Notes under the pieces: model-generated
Told to the model about the DNA's origin: nothing
What the model saw: the letters and a program-made list of their open reading frames with translations, nothing else
The model's database searches: none
Translations under genes and position numbers: made by a program
Shown: positions 9,169-16,294 of the stretch, one piece after another
How the letters are laid out: every line of letters starts with the position of its first letter
Numbering within the stretch: position 1 is the first letter of the stretch
Assembly (NCBI GenBank): GCA_910574345.1
Contig: CAJSZV010000003.1
Span: 186,001-250,000 of the forward strand
Direction: 5' to 3'
DNA from: Clostridiaceae bacterium
Lineage (GTDB): Bacteria; Bacillota; Clostridia; Lachnospirales; Lachnospiraceae
Length of the DNA stretch: 64,000 bases

Positions 9169-9180
9169 GTCTGTAACTAC

Positions 9181-9217
9181 TTGACAACTAATATTATATA
9201 ATATATAATATAGTCAA
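9181..9217 (+). promoter_or_regulatory. Consensus promoter inside an AT-rich dyad (PadR operon)
   Basis: TTGACA (9181-9186) and TATAAT (9204-9209) are separated by 17 bases, a perfect sigma-A consensus; a second TATAAT lies at 9197-9202. TTGAC (9181-9185) and GTCAA (9213-9217) are the outer arms of a largely palindromic A/T stretch. PadR regulators usually repress their own promoters through such dyads, so this is the likely autoregulatory operator. Confidence 0.7.
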
Positions 9218-9262
9218 CAAAACAATATTGTAATTTTGAACAATAAGACAAGGAGTGAAGAT

Positions 9263-9577
9263 ATGGTGTTTAACACGGGCGCAGCTCTTCTGGATGCAAT
9301 CGTGCTTGCCGTGGTGTCCAGGAAGCTGGAAGGAACCTATGGTTACAGGATTACCCAGGATGTGAGGGGAGCCATAGAGGTTTCGGAGTCCACCCTTTAC
9401 CCGGTTCTGCGCAGACTACAGAAAGAGGACTGTCTAGAGGTTTACGATCTTGCCATCGACGGCAGGAATCGGAGATATTACAAGATTACGGAGAAGGGGC
9501 GGGTGCAGCTGAACTTGTACAGAAGCGAGTGGAGCATTTACTCCGGGAAAATCTCACGTATACTGGAGGAGACATAA
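9263..9577 (+). CDS. PadR-family transcriptional regulator
   Basis: A 104-residue winged-helix repressor with the PadR signature: YGYRITQDV, then SESTLYPVLRRLQKE (recognition helix and wing region) and GRNRRYYKITEKG. ATG 9263 is chosen because AAGGAG lies 8 nt upstream; the longer frame from TTG 9236 has no ribosome site. The order PadR / DUF1700 / DUF4097 is a recurrent Firmicutes operon. The regulator probably controls the whole unit through the dyad at its promoter. The inducer is unknown; in related systems it is often an envelope-active compound. Confidence 0.9.
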   Translation: MVFNTGAALLDAIVLAVVSRKLEGTYGYRITQDVRGAIEVSESTLYPVLRRLQKEDCLEVYDLAIDGRNRRYYKITEKGRVQLNLYRSEWSIYSGKISRILEET

Positions 9578-10330
9578 GTGATGAATAAGATGGAGTTTAT
9601 GGAAAGGCTGGAATATCTGCTGTCCGATATTCCTGAGGAAGACAAGGTAGATGCCCTTGCCTATTACAGAGACTATCTGGAGGAAGCGGGAGACCATGCA
9701 GGCCAGGCGATGGAAGAGTTCGGAAGTCCGGAGCGCATCGCTGCCATTATCCGGTCTGACCTGTCAGGGGGAATGGAAGAGGGCGGCGCTTTTACGGAGA
9801 GAGGATTTGAGGACGAGAGATTCCGTGACCCTAATTACGCGGTGGCGAAAAGGTACGATCTGCCGGAGGTGAAGGAGCAGGAAGGCCAGGGGACAGCATC
9901 CGGTTCAGATAAAGGGGAAGATCATGGAAAGTCTAAGACGCCGCCCCGCACCAACAAGGCTTTAAAGGCGGTTCTGTGGATTATTTTGATTATCGCGGCC
10001 AGTCCTATTCTTGTGGGAGCAGGAGGAGTGGTCATGGGGATTGCGGCAGGAGCCATAGGGCTTCTGGTGGGAGCCATAGCCCTTCTGGCAGCGGTGACTC
10101 TTGCCCTGCTTTTAGGGGGATTCGCATTATGTGCCTTGGGAATTATTTCCATGATTTCCTGGCTTCCGGGAGGGCTCCTTGTATTTGGAGCCGGAGTGGT
10201 GGTTATGGGAATCGGAATTTTAAGTCTCATGGTGTCCATTTTGTTTTATGGGAAATGTCTGCCATGGATGATTCGGGGTGTAGTAAATGGAATCAGCCGG
10301 CTGATTTATGGAAGGAGGAAAAAGATATGA
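9578..10330 (+). CDS. DUF1700 (HAAS-domain) membrane protein
   Basis: The 250-residue protein begins with a HAAS/DUF1700 helical domain (about 1-60, containing ALAYYRDYLEEAGDH). A charged linker follows (60-125), then a hydrophobic half with about four membrane segments rich in G and A. GTG 9578 follows GGAGGA by 7 nt, and ATG 9581 is an equal alternative. HAAS domains are thought to help sense or partner envelope proteins in PadR-controlled operons; the exact role is unknown. Its stop overlaps the next start by ATGA. Confidence 0.85.
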   Translation: MMNKMEFMERLEYLLSDIPEEDKVDALAYYRDYLEEAGDHAGQAMEEFGSPERIAAIIRSDLSGGMEEGGAFTERGFEDERFRDPNYAVAKRYDLPEVKEQEGQGTASGSDKGEDHGKSKTPPRTNKALKAVLWIILIIAASPILVGAGGVVMGIAAGAIGLLVGAIALLAAVTLALLLGGFALCALGIISMISWLPGGLLVFGAGVVVMGIGILSLMVSILFYGKCLPWMIRGVVNGISRLIYGRRKKI

Positions 10331-11256
10331 AAAGATGGATGAAAGGTATGCTGGCCGCCGCTGTTGTCTGTATGGCAGCAGGGACGGCGGTGTGTGGTGT
10401 GGCATGGGCTATGGGAGGAAGATTTTCCCATTACCGCCATAAAAGATACGGAATTACGGCGGAAGACAGAACGGAACCGGAGTCCGAAAGGGAAGAGGTT
10501 CTTCAGAAGGAGAATAGGATAAGTCCCGATGATCCGGGCAGAAGGGTGTATGCGGAATCGGAACCCTTTCAGGAGACGGAGAAGACATATGGCGGATGGC
10601 TTATGATAGAGGGGAATCCGATTAAGGAACTGGAGATCACAGTAGGCGGGTTGTATGCGGAGGTAATATTTGATGAAGGGGCGGAGGAGATCACGGTAGA
10701 TCTCAGCAATGATGATTACCGGTATGATCAGGAGGTGGATGATGATACCCTTAAGATCAATGTACGAAAAAGAAAGGATACCTTTGATGCTCTGTCTGAT
10801 TTTGATCAGTCCGGCGACATAGGAGCAGTCATTCGAATTCCGGCAGGCTGTGTATTCCAGGATGTGGAGCTGGAGGTAAACGGGGGAATGCTGCTTGTCG
10901 GCGGAATTACGGCTGACACCTTGGATCTTGAACTGAAGGCGGGAGGCTTGGAAGTGGTCAACAGCAATGTAGGAGAACTGAACGGCGACTGCAAAGCCGG
11001 TGAATTATTTTATGAAGGAACAGTCCAGCGGCAGATCGAGGCGGACTGCAGTGCAGGAACCATTGAATACGCCCTTACAGGCAGCGAAACAGATTTTAAT
11101 TATGAACTGGAAAAAGAGATGGGAAGCATCGTGATCAACGGAACGGAGAGAGGACAGTTTGATAAAAAAGAAGTGGTGAATCATCCGGGAGCCGGCAAGA
11201 AGGCGGAGCTGGAGTGCAAGGTTGGGGCGGTCAGTATTAATTTTTCCGAACCATAA
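10327..11256 (+). CDS. DUF4097-family exported protein
   Basis: This 309-residue protein has an N-terminal membrane anchor or signal segment (about 5-30), an acidic linker, and a C-terminal region of short beta repeats (about 95-309) with the alternating pattern of DUF4097 beta-helix domains. The start is the ATG that overlaps the previous stop. An in-frame extension to 9976 lies wholly within the DUF1700 gene and is not coding. The protein is likely surface-exposed. Relatives sit in PadR operons linked to envelope stress, but no biochemical function is established. Confidence 0.85.
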   Translation: MKRWMKGMLAAAVVCMAAGTAVCGVAWAMGGRFSHYRHKRYGITAEDRTEPESEREEVLQKENRISPDDPGRRVYAESEPFQETEKTYGGWLMIEGNPIKELEITVGGLYAEVIFDEGAEEITVDLSNDDYRYDQEVDDDTLKINVRKRKDTFDALSDFDQSGDIGAVIRIPAGCVFQDVELEVNGGMLLVGGITADTLDLELKAGGLEVVNSNVGELNGDCKAGELFYEGTVQRQIEADCSAGTIEYALTGSETDFNYELEKEMGSIVINGTERGQFDKKEVVNHPGAGKKAELECKVGAVSINFSEP

Positions 11257-11297
11257 AAGGCGGCCTGATAAAGAAGGAAAAAGAAAGGAGAAAAAGC

Positions 11298-11492
11298 ATG
11301 GACTTAGGAAAGAAATTGTATAAATCATCGGTCAACCGCATGTTGTGCGGTGTCTGCGGAGGGATCGGAGAATATCTGAATGTGGATTCCACCCTTATAA
11401 GACTTGTGTGGGCAATCTTCGCCTGTACAGGCACAGGGATTCTGGCCTATTTTATCGCAGCGATTATCATTCCGTCAGACACCTGTCAGTAA
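11298..11492 (+). CDS. PspC-domain small membrane protein
   Basis: The 64-residue protein is almost entirely a PspC domain: KLYKSSVNRMLCGVCGGIGEYL, then DSTLIRLVWAIFA and one strong membrane helix to the end. PspC proteins are inner-membrane components of envelope stress responses. A good AAAGGAG site precedes the ATG. It is the last gene of the PadR operon, 41 nt after the DUF4097 gene, supporting an envelope-related job for the whole unit. Confidence 0.9.
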   Translation: MDLGKKLYKSSVNRMLCGVCGGIGEYLNVDSTLIRLVWAIFACTGTGILAYFIAAIIIPSDTCQ

Positions 11493-11505
11493 GGTACACA
11501 ACATC

Positions 11506-11564
11506 GAATAGACACAGAAGAAACGGGTATACTCTTAGAGAAGTAAGGAAAGGAGTGTACCCGT
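11506..11564 (+). promoter_or_regulatory. Possible sigma-G promoter and long inverted repeat before the spore gene
   Basis: GAATA (11506-11510) and TATACTC (11528-11534) are 17 bases apart and partly match the forespore sigma-G boxes (GHATR, CATNHTA). ACGGGTATACTC (11523-11534) and GAGTGTACCCGT (11553-11564) form a 12-bp inverted repeat with an 18-nt loop. Its right arm covers part of the AAGGAG ribosome site (11549-11554). The two readings compete: if sigma-G starts here, the left arm is not in the transcript. Confidence 0.4.
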
Positions 11565-11569
11565 TAATT

Positions 11570-11803
11570 ATGCCTAAAAAGAAAAATGAAAAACCATTTG
11601 ATCCGGCCAGTTTAAAGACACCGGAGGATTTGCTGAAATTCGAGATCGCCACAGAATTAGGACTCAGCCATAAGGTCATGGAACAAGGATGGCGCAGCCT
11701 GACAGCCAAAGAGAGCGGAAGAATCGGGGGGCTTATGACAAAGCGGAAGAGGGAGATGAAACAGGAGGCTTTAAAGGACGTTGCAGGATTAGAGGAATCG
11801 TAG
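11570..11803 (+). CDS. Alpha/beta-type small acid-soluble spore protein
   Basis: The 77-residue protein has the family core: KFEIATELGL, followed by LTAKESGRIGGLMTKR near the C-terminus. It includes the EIA/EL site where germination protease usually cuts. These proteins coat forespore DNA and protect it. The ATG is 15 nt after AAGGAG, longer than usual; an in-frame GTG at 11555 overlaps the ribosome site and is unlikely. The stop is only 1 nt before the first possible cbiD start, so a spore gene leads directly into the cobalamin cluster. Confidence 0.85.
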   Translation: MPKKKNEKPFDPASLKTPEDLLKFEIATELGLSHKVMEQGWRSLTAKESGRIGGLMTKRKREMKQEALKDVAGLEES

Positions 11804-11804
11804 T

Positions 11805-13031
11805 ATGATAGGGGGGGGGAGGTGGGGTCGGTTGAGAACCGGATATACTACTGGAACCTGTGCGGCAGCGGCGGCGTGGGCGGCGGCGTGGGATGCGTTT
11901 GGAGGACTGAAAAGAGCCTGGGGTATGGCTCGGCTGCCGGACGGGCGGAAGGTTCGCCTGCCTGTGGGAACAGAGCAGGAAGGGAATCGCACATGGTTTT
12001 GGGTCAGGAAAGACGCAGGAGATGACCCGGATGTGACCGACGGTTGTTTCGTCTATGCTGCGGTGGAGCCGGCAGAGGCCCTGACAGATGCAGGGGAGGC
12101 CGGAATTGGGGAGAAAGTCAGGGAGCACAGGGAAAAGGCCTGGTATGGTTCTGACGAGTATCCTTTTTTGTTTCTTACGGGAGGGCCGGGCATCGGCGTG
12201 GTGACAAAGCCGGGCTTGTCCTGTCCTGTAGGGTATTATGCCCTTAATCCCGTTCCCAGAGCCATGATTTTTCAGGCGGCGGGAGAAGTCTATGAGGAAC
12301 TGGGCATGAAGGGAAATTATGTCATACGGATTAAGATTCCGGCTGGCCGGGAACTGGCCGGGAAAACGTTTAATCCCAGGCTGGGTATTAAAGGCGGCAT
12401 ATCCGTTCTGGGCACCAGCGGGATTGTGAATCCCATGAGCGAGGAGGCCTTAAAGGACACCATCGGACTTGAGATCCATATGAGACGGACAGGAGGAGAG
12501 GATTCTCTCATTCTGGTTCCGGGCAACTATGGGGAAGAGTTTTTAAGGAAAAACCTGGGGATTTCCATAGACAGAGCAGTGCGGTGCAGCAATTTTGCGG
12601 CGGATGCCGTTCGCATGGCAGCAAGAGAAGGCATAAGAAAGATTTTGTTTGTGGGTCATCTGGGAAAACTGGTGAAGGTGGCAGGGGGTGCGGAAAATAC
12701 CCACTCCCGGTACGGCGACAGGAGAATGGAAATCCTGGCGGAATGCGCGGAGCATGCGGGAGCTTGCCTTCATTTGCCGCGGACAGAGGAGATAAAAAGA
12801 CGGATTCTTGGGTGCAATACCACGGAGGAAGCCATAGAATGTTTGGAACGGGAAGGCTTAAGACAGCAGGTTATGGCTGACGTAACGGAAAGGATTCAAA
12901 GGCAGATGAAGGAATGGGGAGAAAAAAAGGTGCAGATAGAAGTGCTGACATTTTCTTCCGTTTACGGTATACTGGGAATGAGCAGCTTTTGTGAACAGAT
13001 GATTCAGGAATGGAGAGAACGACAGATATGA
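11805..13031 (+). CDS. cbiD: Cobalt-precorrin-5B (C1)-methyltransferase CbiD
   Basis: CbiD methylates C1 of the corrin ring in the anaerobic, early-cobalt pathway. The protein has the signature LRTGYTTGTCAAAAA at its N-terminus, the GPGIGVVTKPGL loop and the central GHLGKLVKVAGG segment. At 408 residues it is slightly longer than usual. ATG 11805 follows GAGG by 9 nt. TTG 11832 has a stronger ribosome site and would start the protein exactly at LRTGYTTG, so the first nine residues are uncertain. Its stop overlaps cbiL by ATGA. Confidence 0.93.
   Translation: MIGGGRWGRLRTGYTTGTCAAAAAWAAAWDAFGGLKRAWGMARLPDGRKVRLPVGTEQEGNRTWFWVRKDAGDDPDVTDGCFVYAAVEPAEALTDAGEAGIGEKVREHREKAWYGSDEYPFLFLTGGPGIGVVTKPGLSCPVGYYALNPVPRAMIFQAAGEVYEELGMKGNYVIRIKIPAGRELAGKTFNPRLGIKGGISVLGTSGIVNPMSEEALKDTIGLEIHMRRTGGEDSLILVPGNYGEEFLRKNLGISIDRAVRCSNFAADAVRMAAREGIRKILFVGHLGKLVKVAGGAENTHSRYGDRRMEILAECAEHAGACLHLPRTEEIKRRILGCNTTEEAIECLEREGLRQQVMADVTERIQRQMKEWGEKKVQIEVLTFSSVYGILGMSSFCEQMIQEWRERQI
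11811..11834 (+). promoter_or_regulatory. G9 tract, ribosome site and alternative TTG start of cbiD
   Basis: Nine consecutive G residues (11811-11819) lie between ATG 11805 and an in-frame TTG 11832. The tract runs into GGAGGTG (11818-11824), a near-perfect ribosome site 7 nt before the TTG. If ATG 11805 is used, changes in tract length would shift the frame; if TTG is used, they would leave the protein intact. Confidence 0.5.
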
Positions 13032-13729
13032 AGGGAACATTATACGGCATAGGAGTGGGGCCGGGGGATCCGGAGGATATGACCTTGAAGGCGGTCAGAA
13101 TCTTGAAACAGTGTCCGGTGATTGCGATTCCGAAAAAGGAGCCGGACCGCTGTGTTTCCTATCGAATCGCTTTGCAGGCAGTGCCTGAGATCAGGGATAA
13201 GATACTGGTGTGCGTGGATGTGCCCATGACCAAGAACCGGGATCAAAGCAGGGAAAGCTACCGTGAGGGAGCAAAAAAAATTGCCGCCTATCTGAGGCAG
13301 GGGCATGATGCGGCTCTTCTCACCTTGGGAGATGCCACAATCTACGCCAGCGACAGGTATCTGTTAAATGAAGTGAAAAACATGGATTTTCCGGTACAGG
13401 TGGTAAATGGCATTCCTTCCTTCTGCAAAGCTGCGGCAGAACTTAAGATTTCTCTGGGGGAGAGGGATGAGGAGATCCATATCTTACCAGGCTCCTATCA
13501 TATAGAAGAAAGTCTGAAACTTCCGGGGGTGAAGGTCCTGATGAAAATGGGAAAGAATTACGGACAGGTAAAAGAAATTCTTGCCGGAGGAAGTTATGAG
13601 GTGCATATGGCACAAAACTGCGGAATGGAAGGGGAACAGCTCTATGATTCCCTGGAGGCCATGCCTTCTGAGGCCGGGTATTATTCCCTGATGATTGTGC
13701 GGAATAAGGAATGTGAGAGGGATACATAA
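13028..13729 (+). CDS. cbiL: Cobalt-factor II C20-methyltransferase CbiL
   Basis: An SAM-dependent tetrapyrrole methylase of 233 residues that methylates C20 of cobalt-factor II. The N-terminal GIGVGPGDPEDMTLKA loop is the SAM-binding signature of this superfamily. The LTLGDATIYAS and GIPSF segments and the position just after cbiD identify it as CbiL. ATG 13028 overlaps the cbiD stop (ATGA) and follows GGAGAG. Its last base is the first base of the cbiF start, another sign of tight coupling. Confidence 0.92.
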   Translation: MKGTLYGIGVGPGDPEDMTLKAVRILKQCPVIAIPKKEPDRCVSYRIALQAVPEIRDKILVCVDVPMTKNRDQSRESYREGAKKIAAYLRQGHDAALLTLGDATIYASDRYLLNEVKNMDFPVQVVNGIPSFCKAAAELKISLGERDEEIHILPGSYHIEESLKLPGVKVLMKMGKNYGQVKEILAGGSYEVHMAQNCGMEGEQLYDSLEAMPSEAGYYSLMIVRNKECERDT

Positions 13730-14487
13730 TGGTTTATTTTGTAGGTGCAGGACCGGGGGCGGAGGATCTGATTACGGTGAGAGGAGCAAGGCTTCTCAAA
13801 AAGGCGGATATGGTAATTTATGCAGGGTCTCTGGTGAATCCGGAACTGCTGAAGGAGACGAGGGAGGACTGTGAGATCTATAACAGCGCAGGCATGACCC
13901 TGGAGGAAGTGATTCAGGTCATGGTTCGAGGGGAGACGGAGGGAAAGATCATTGTAAGGCTTCACACAGGGGATCCCTGTGTCTATGGCGCCATCCGGGA
14001 GCAGATGGACAGCCTTGAACAGAAGGGGATTGCCTGGGAGATATGTCCCGGTGTCAGTTCCTTTTGCGGTGCAGCGGCGGCTTTGAACATGGAGTACACT
14101 CTTCCCGGCGTGTCTCAGAGTGTGGTGCTGACCCGCATGGCAGGCAGAACGCCGGTGCCGGACCGGGAATCCATCGCCTCCTTTGCCGCCCACAAGGCGG
14201 CTATGGTGATTTTTTTAAGCGCCGGTATGATGGAAGAGCTTTCCCATGAACTGATGAGAGGAGGATATGATCCTGACACGCCGGCGGCCATCGTCTATAA
14301 GGCCACCTGGCCCGATGAGAAGAGAATCCTCTGTACCGTTGGAACCCTGGCCGGGAAGGCCAGGGAGCAGGGCATTGCCAAGACCGCTTTGGTGATTGTG
14401 GGGGACAGCGTGAGACAGGCAGATTATGACCGCTCCAACCTGTATGATCCCGGATTTACCACGGAATACCGAAGGGGAAGGGAGTAG
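13729..14487 (+). CDS. cbiF: Cobalt-precorrin-4 C11-methyltransferase CbiF
   Basis: This 252-residue tetrapyrrole methylase begins VYFVGAGPGAEDLIT. It has the CbiF/CobM-typical sequences YAGSLVNPELL, RLHTGDPCVYGA and ICPGVSSFCGAAA. It methylates C11 of cobalt-precorrin-4. The start codon overlaps the cbiL stop by one base. The next gene begins 3 nt after its stop. Confidence 0.94.
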   Translation: MVYFVGAGPGAEDLITVRGARLLKKADMVIYAGSLVNPELLKETREDCEIYNSAGMTLEEVIQVMVRGETEGKIIVRLHTGDPCVYGAIREQMDSLEQKGIAWEICPGVSSFCGAAAALNMEYTLPGVSQSVVLTRMAGRTPVPDRESIASFAAHKAAMVIFLSAGMMEELSHELMRGGYDPDTPAAIVYKATWPDEKRILCTVGTLAGKAREQGIAKTALVIVGDSVRQADYDRSNLYDPGFTTEYRRGRE

Positions 14488-14490
14488 AGT

Positions 14491-15564
14491 GTGAGGGAAG
14501 AGAATCTTCGGGTCGCCCTTATAAGTTTTACGGCCAGAGGCTTTCAGGTGAACCGGCTTCTGCAGCGGGAACTGAAAAAAAGAGGGTATCTGTGTACAAG
14601 CTATGAAAAACGCGGCTCCCGGTCGGGAAAGGGGGATTTCGGCCATCAGGAGACGGTGGTTTTTGCAGAGGAATCCGTGAGAGAATGGACAGGAAAACGA
14701 TTTTCCGATTCCGGGGTTCTCATCTTTATCGGGGCCGTGGGCATCGCCGTTCGCTCCATGGCTCCATGGGTGAAGGATAAATGGACGGACCCGGCAGTCA
14801 TCGCGGTGGACGAGGCAGGCACTTATGTGATCCCTCTCCTGTCAGGCCATGGGGGAGGCGCCAATGAACTGGCTGTGGAGGCAGCGAAAATTCTGAAAGG
14901 AATTCCCGTCATCACCACAGCCACGGACATAAACGGCAGATTTGCCGTGGATGTGTTTGCCGTGAAAAACGGTCTCTCCATTATGGACAAAACCCTTGCA
15001 AAGGAGATTTCAGCGGCGGTTCTTGAAGGCAGTCAGGTGGGAATGTTCAGCCATTATCCCATAGAGGGCAGGATGCCAGGGGAACTGGTATCTGAGGAAA
15101 AGAGGGATAACAATATTTGGATTACCAGACGCCGGTCAGAATCTCCGGGTTTAAAGCTGGTGCCCAAGGTGATCCATATCGGAGTGGGATGCCGAAGAGA
15201 TGCGGATGCCGGGAAGATCAGAACCGTTGTCCTTAAGACTCTAAAGGACTGGGACTGCCTGCCGGAATCCGTGGCGGCAGTGGCAAGCATTGACCGGAAA
15301 AGGGATGAGGAAGGGATTCTGAAACTGGCAGAATATTTTCATGTGCCTTTTCACACCTTCTCCGCCAGGGAGCTTTCAGAAGTCATGGGAAGGTTTGAAG
15401 AGTCCTCCTTTGTGGCCGAAGTCACAGGTGTGGGAAATGTCTGTGAGCGGGCAGCTTTCCTGTCCGCAAAAGGGGGACAGATCATCTGCCCCAAACAAAT
15501 AGATTCCGGTGTGACAGTGGCATTGGCTGAGGAAAACTGGAAAGGAACTTTCGAATATGGATGA
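14491..15564 (+). CDS. cbiG: Cobalt-precorrin-5A hydrolase CbiG
   Basis: CbiG opens the delta-lactone of cobalt-precorrin-5A and releases acetaldehyde. The 357-residue protein has an N-terminal domain with FIGAVGIAVRSMAP and a central PLLSGHGGGANELA motif. Its C-terminal domain carries GVGCRRDADAGKI and ends in a VTGVGNVCERAA segment. The GTG start at 14491 follows AAGGGGAAGGGAG closely. Its end overlaps cbiH by 8 nt. Confidence 0.92.
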   Translation: MREENLRVALISFTARGFQVNRLLQRELKKRGYLCTSYEKRGSRSGKGDFGHQETVVFAEESVREWTGKRFSDSGVLIFIGAVGIAVRSMAPWVKDKWTDPAVIAVDEAGTYVIPLLSGHGGGANELAVEAAKILKGIPVITTATDINGRFAVDVFAVKNGLSIMDKTLAKEISAAVLEGSQVGMFSHYPIEGRMPGELVSEEKRDNNIWITRRRSESPGLKLVPKVIHIGVGCRRDADAGKIRTVVLKTLKDWDCLPESVAAVASIDRKRDEEGILKLAEYFHVPFHTFSARELSEVMGRFEESSFVAEVTGVGNVCERAAFLSAKGGQIICPKQIDSGVTVALAEENWKGTFEYG

Positions 15565-16294
15565 GAAAACATTGTATGTAGTGGGAATCGGTCCGGGGGA
15601 ATATGAACAGATGACGTTCAAGGCGGCAGGGGCCCTGAACCGGAGTCAGATTCTCATAGGATATACCCTGTATATTGATTTAATCAGGGAATATTTTCCG
15701 GGAAAAGAATACATGGCCACGCCAATGACCAGGGAAGTGGACAGGTGCCGCATGGCCTTTGAGAAAGCGGACGAGGGATATGCGGTGTCCATGGTATGCA
15801 GCGGCGACGGGGGAATCTACGGAATGGCAGGGCTGATTCTGGAACTGGCGGAACAATACCCGGAAGTTTCCGTGGAGGTGGTGGCAGGAGTCACGGCGGC
15901 CAGTTCCGGAGGGGCAGTTCTTGGAGCACCTGTATGCCATGATTTTGCGGTGATCAGTTTAAGCGACAGGCTGACGCCTAAAGAGCTGATCAAAAAGCGT
16001 CTGGAGTGCGCCGCCATGTCCGACATGGTGATCTGTCTCTATAATCCTGCCAGCAGGCACAGAAAAGACTATCTGAGATGGGCATGTGAAGTGGTGGGGA
16101 GTTATCAGAGTCCGGACACGGTCTGCGGCCTGGTGAGGAATATCGGAAGAGAGGGGGAGACCTGGAAGACCATGACCCTCAGGGAACTGACGGAGACAGA
16201 GGCGGATATGTTTACCACCGTCTATATAGGCAGTTCCCGGACTGTAATCCGCGGAGGGCGCATGATCACTCCCAGAGGATATGAATATGTGTAA
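15557..16294 (+). CDS. cbiH: Cobalt-precorrin-3 C17-methyltransferase CbiH
   Basis: This 245-residue methylase starts LYVVGIGPGEYEQMTFKA and has MVCSGDGGIYGMAGL, VVAGVTAASSGGAVLGAP and VICLYNPASRHR, which identify CbiH/CobJ. It methylates C17 with ring contraction. The single-domain form is normal for anaerobes. It overlaps cbiG by 8 nt and the following cbiJ-cbiE gene by 8-14 nt, depending on the start of the latter. Confidence 0.94.
   Translation: MDEKTLYVVGIGPGEYEQMTFKAAGALNRSQILIGYTLYIDLIREYFPGKEYMATPMTREVDRCRMAFEKADEGYAVSMVCSGDGGIYGMAGLILELAEQYPEVSVEVVAGVTAASSGGAVLGAPVCHDFAVISLSDRLTPKELIKKRLECAAMSDMVICLYNPASRHRKDYLRWACEVVGSYQSPDTVCGLVRNIGREGETWKTMTLRELTETEADMFTTVYIGSSRTVIRGGRMITPRGYEYV

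Noticed and set aside
9976-10326. N-terminal extension of the DUF4097 gene
   Set aside because: It lies wholly inside the DUF1700 gene in another frame; the ATG at 10327 has a ribosome site and starts a proper membrane segment.
11493-11810. Cobalamin riboswitch before the cbi genes
   Set aside because: The gaps are far too short, and no B12-box-like conserved core was seen.
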